Shown in pieces: positions 63,781 through 64,000 of a stretch of 64,000 nt of DNA; within the stretch, counting starts at the first letter, position 1; every line of letters starts with the position of its first letter. The stretch comes from Tubulanus polymorphus (lineage: Eukaryota > Nemertea > Palaeonemertea > Tubulaniformes > Tubulanidae): positions 12,448,485 to 12,512,484 of the forward strand of contig NC_134027.1 of the NCBI RefSeq assembly GCF_964204645.1, written 5' to 3'. Both the position numbers and the translations under genes were made by a program. Under the pieces are notes generated by a model. It saw nothing but the letters and a program-made list of their open reading frames with translations, did not search any database and had not been told where the DNA came from.

Positions 63781-64000
63781 ATCTGCGACGCGAAAGAACT
63801 GAGCGCAGGGGTTCCAGCCAATAGGACACCGCATATACATAGTACAAATTATCACCGCTAGTTAGCGTCATTCGTAATTAGTCATAAACTTTCAAATTCA
63901 AGTAGTTCAAAACGTAAAGCAAACCTTCAGCACGGCAGAGGACTGGACCGAAGATCTAGAAACTAAATTGGTAGAATTATGGTGTAAGCGGCCATCTTCC

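Larger units (their letters stand above)
63207..64000 (+). other. Start of the next Shal intron (partial)
   Basis: This stretch follows the predicted donor gttagt. It contains a compound (TG)(CG)(TA) repeat at 63446-63539 and a GC-rich palindromic element at 63551-63780. The last 220 bases show nothing specific. The exon encoding the rest of the channel C-terminus is not within the window. Confidence 0.6.

Overview
The window is a 64 kb piece of an AT-rich animal genome, almost all of it intron. It has spliced exons with canonical GT-AG borders, long AT and TG/CG microsatellites, decayed non-LTR retrotransposons and many palindromic non-autonomous DNA transposons. There are no bacterial-style genes and no operons. 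The protein sequence and repeat content suggest a marine invertebrate, probably a lophotrochozoan such as a mollusc. That placement is an inference from resemblance; no species was identified.

Only one host gene can be supported. It is a Shal/Kv4 (KCND-type) voltage-gated potassium channel on the + strand. Two exons are certain: 27833-27995 (end of the selectivity filter, S6 and proximal C-terminus) and 60122-60292 (C-terminal region with the Shal dendritic-targeting dileucine block). A 24-nt in-frame microexon is predicted at 63183-63206. It would insert eight residues directly after the ...CLEKTT block, the site where, from memory, the vertebrate KCND3 long isoform carries its 19-residue cassette. 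The exons for the N-terminus, S1-S5 and the first half of the pore lie upstream of the window, and the rest of the C-terminus lies downstream. The introns are at least 27.8 kb, 32.1 kb, 2.9 kb and at least 0.8 kb.

The introns are a dense record of mobile DNA. A 1.4 kb Mutator-like element (36245-37641) and a 750-bp long-terminal-inverted-repeat foldback element (48285-49034) both have 9-bp target duplications. They share a 26-bp internal motif. Several MITE families are present: piggyBac-like with TTAA ends (5411-5694, 47392-47679), Harbinger-like with TAA duplications (21226-21449, 41888-42352), hAT-like (17680-18054, 57656-58064), and a set of elements sharing an AGC..C..TCACAC-type end (23399, 29949, 31271, 41483, 49858, 60893). 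Other palindromic elements lie at 14216, 14473, 19053, 60362 and 63551. Two broken LINE reverse-transcriptase remnants (21710-22750 and 50959-51375) lie on the minus strand. Two further old dispersed families recur through the introns, always in the same orientation in this window.

Region by region: 1-27832 is the upstream intron with repeats and no exon; 27833-27995 is the S6 exon; 27996-60121 is the giant intron holding most transposons; 60122-60292 is the dileucine exon; 60293-63182 is an intron with two MITEs; 63183-63206 is the candidate microexon; 63207-64000 is an intron start with a Z-DNA-prone repeat beside a palindromic element.
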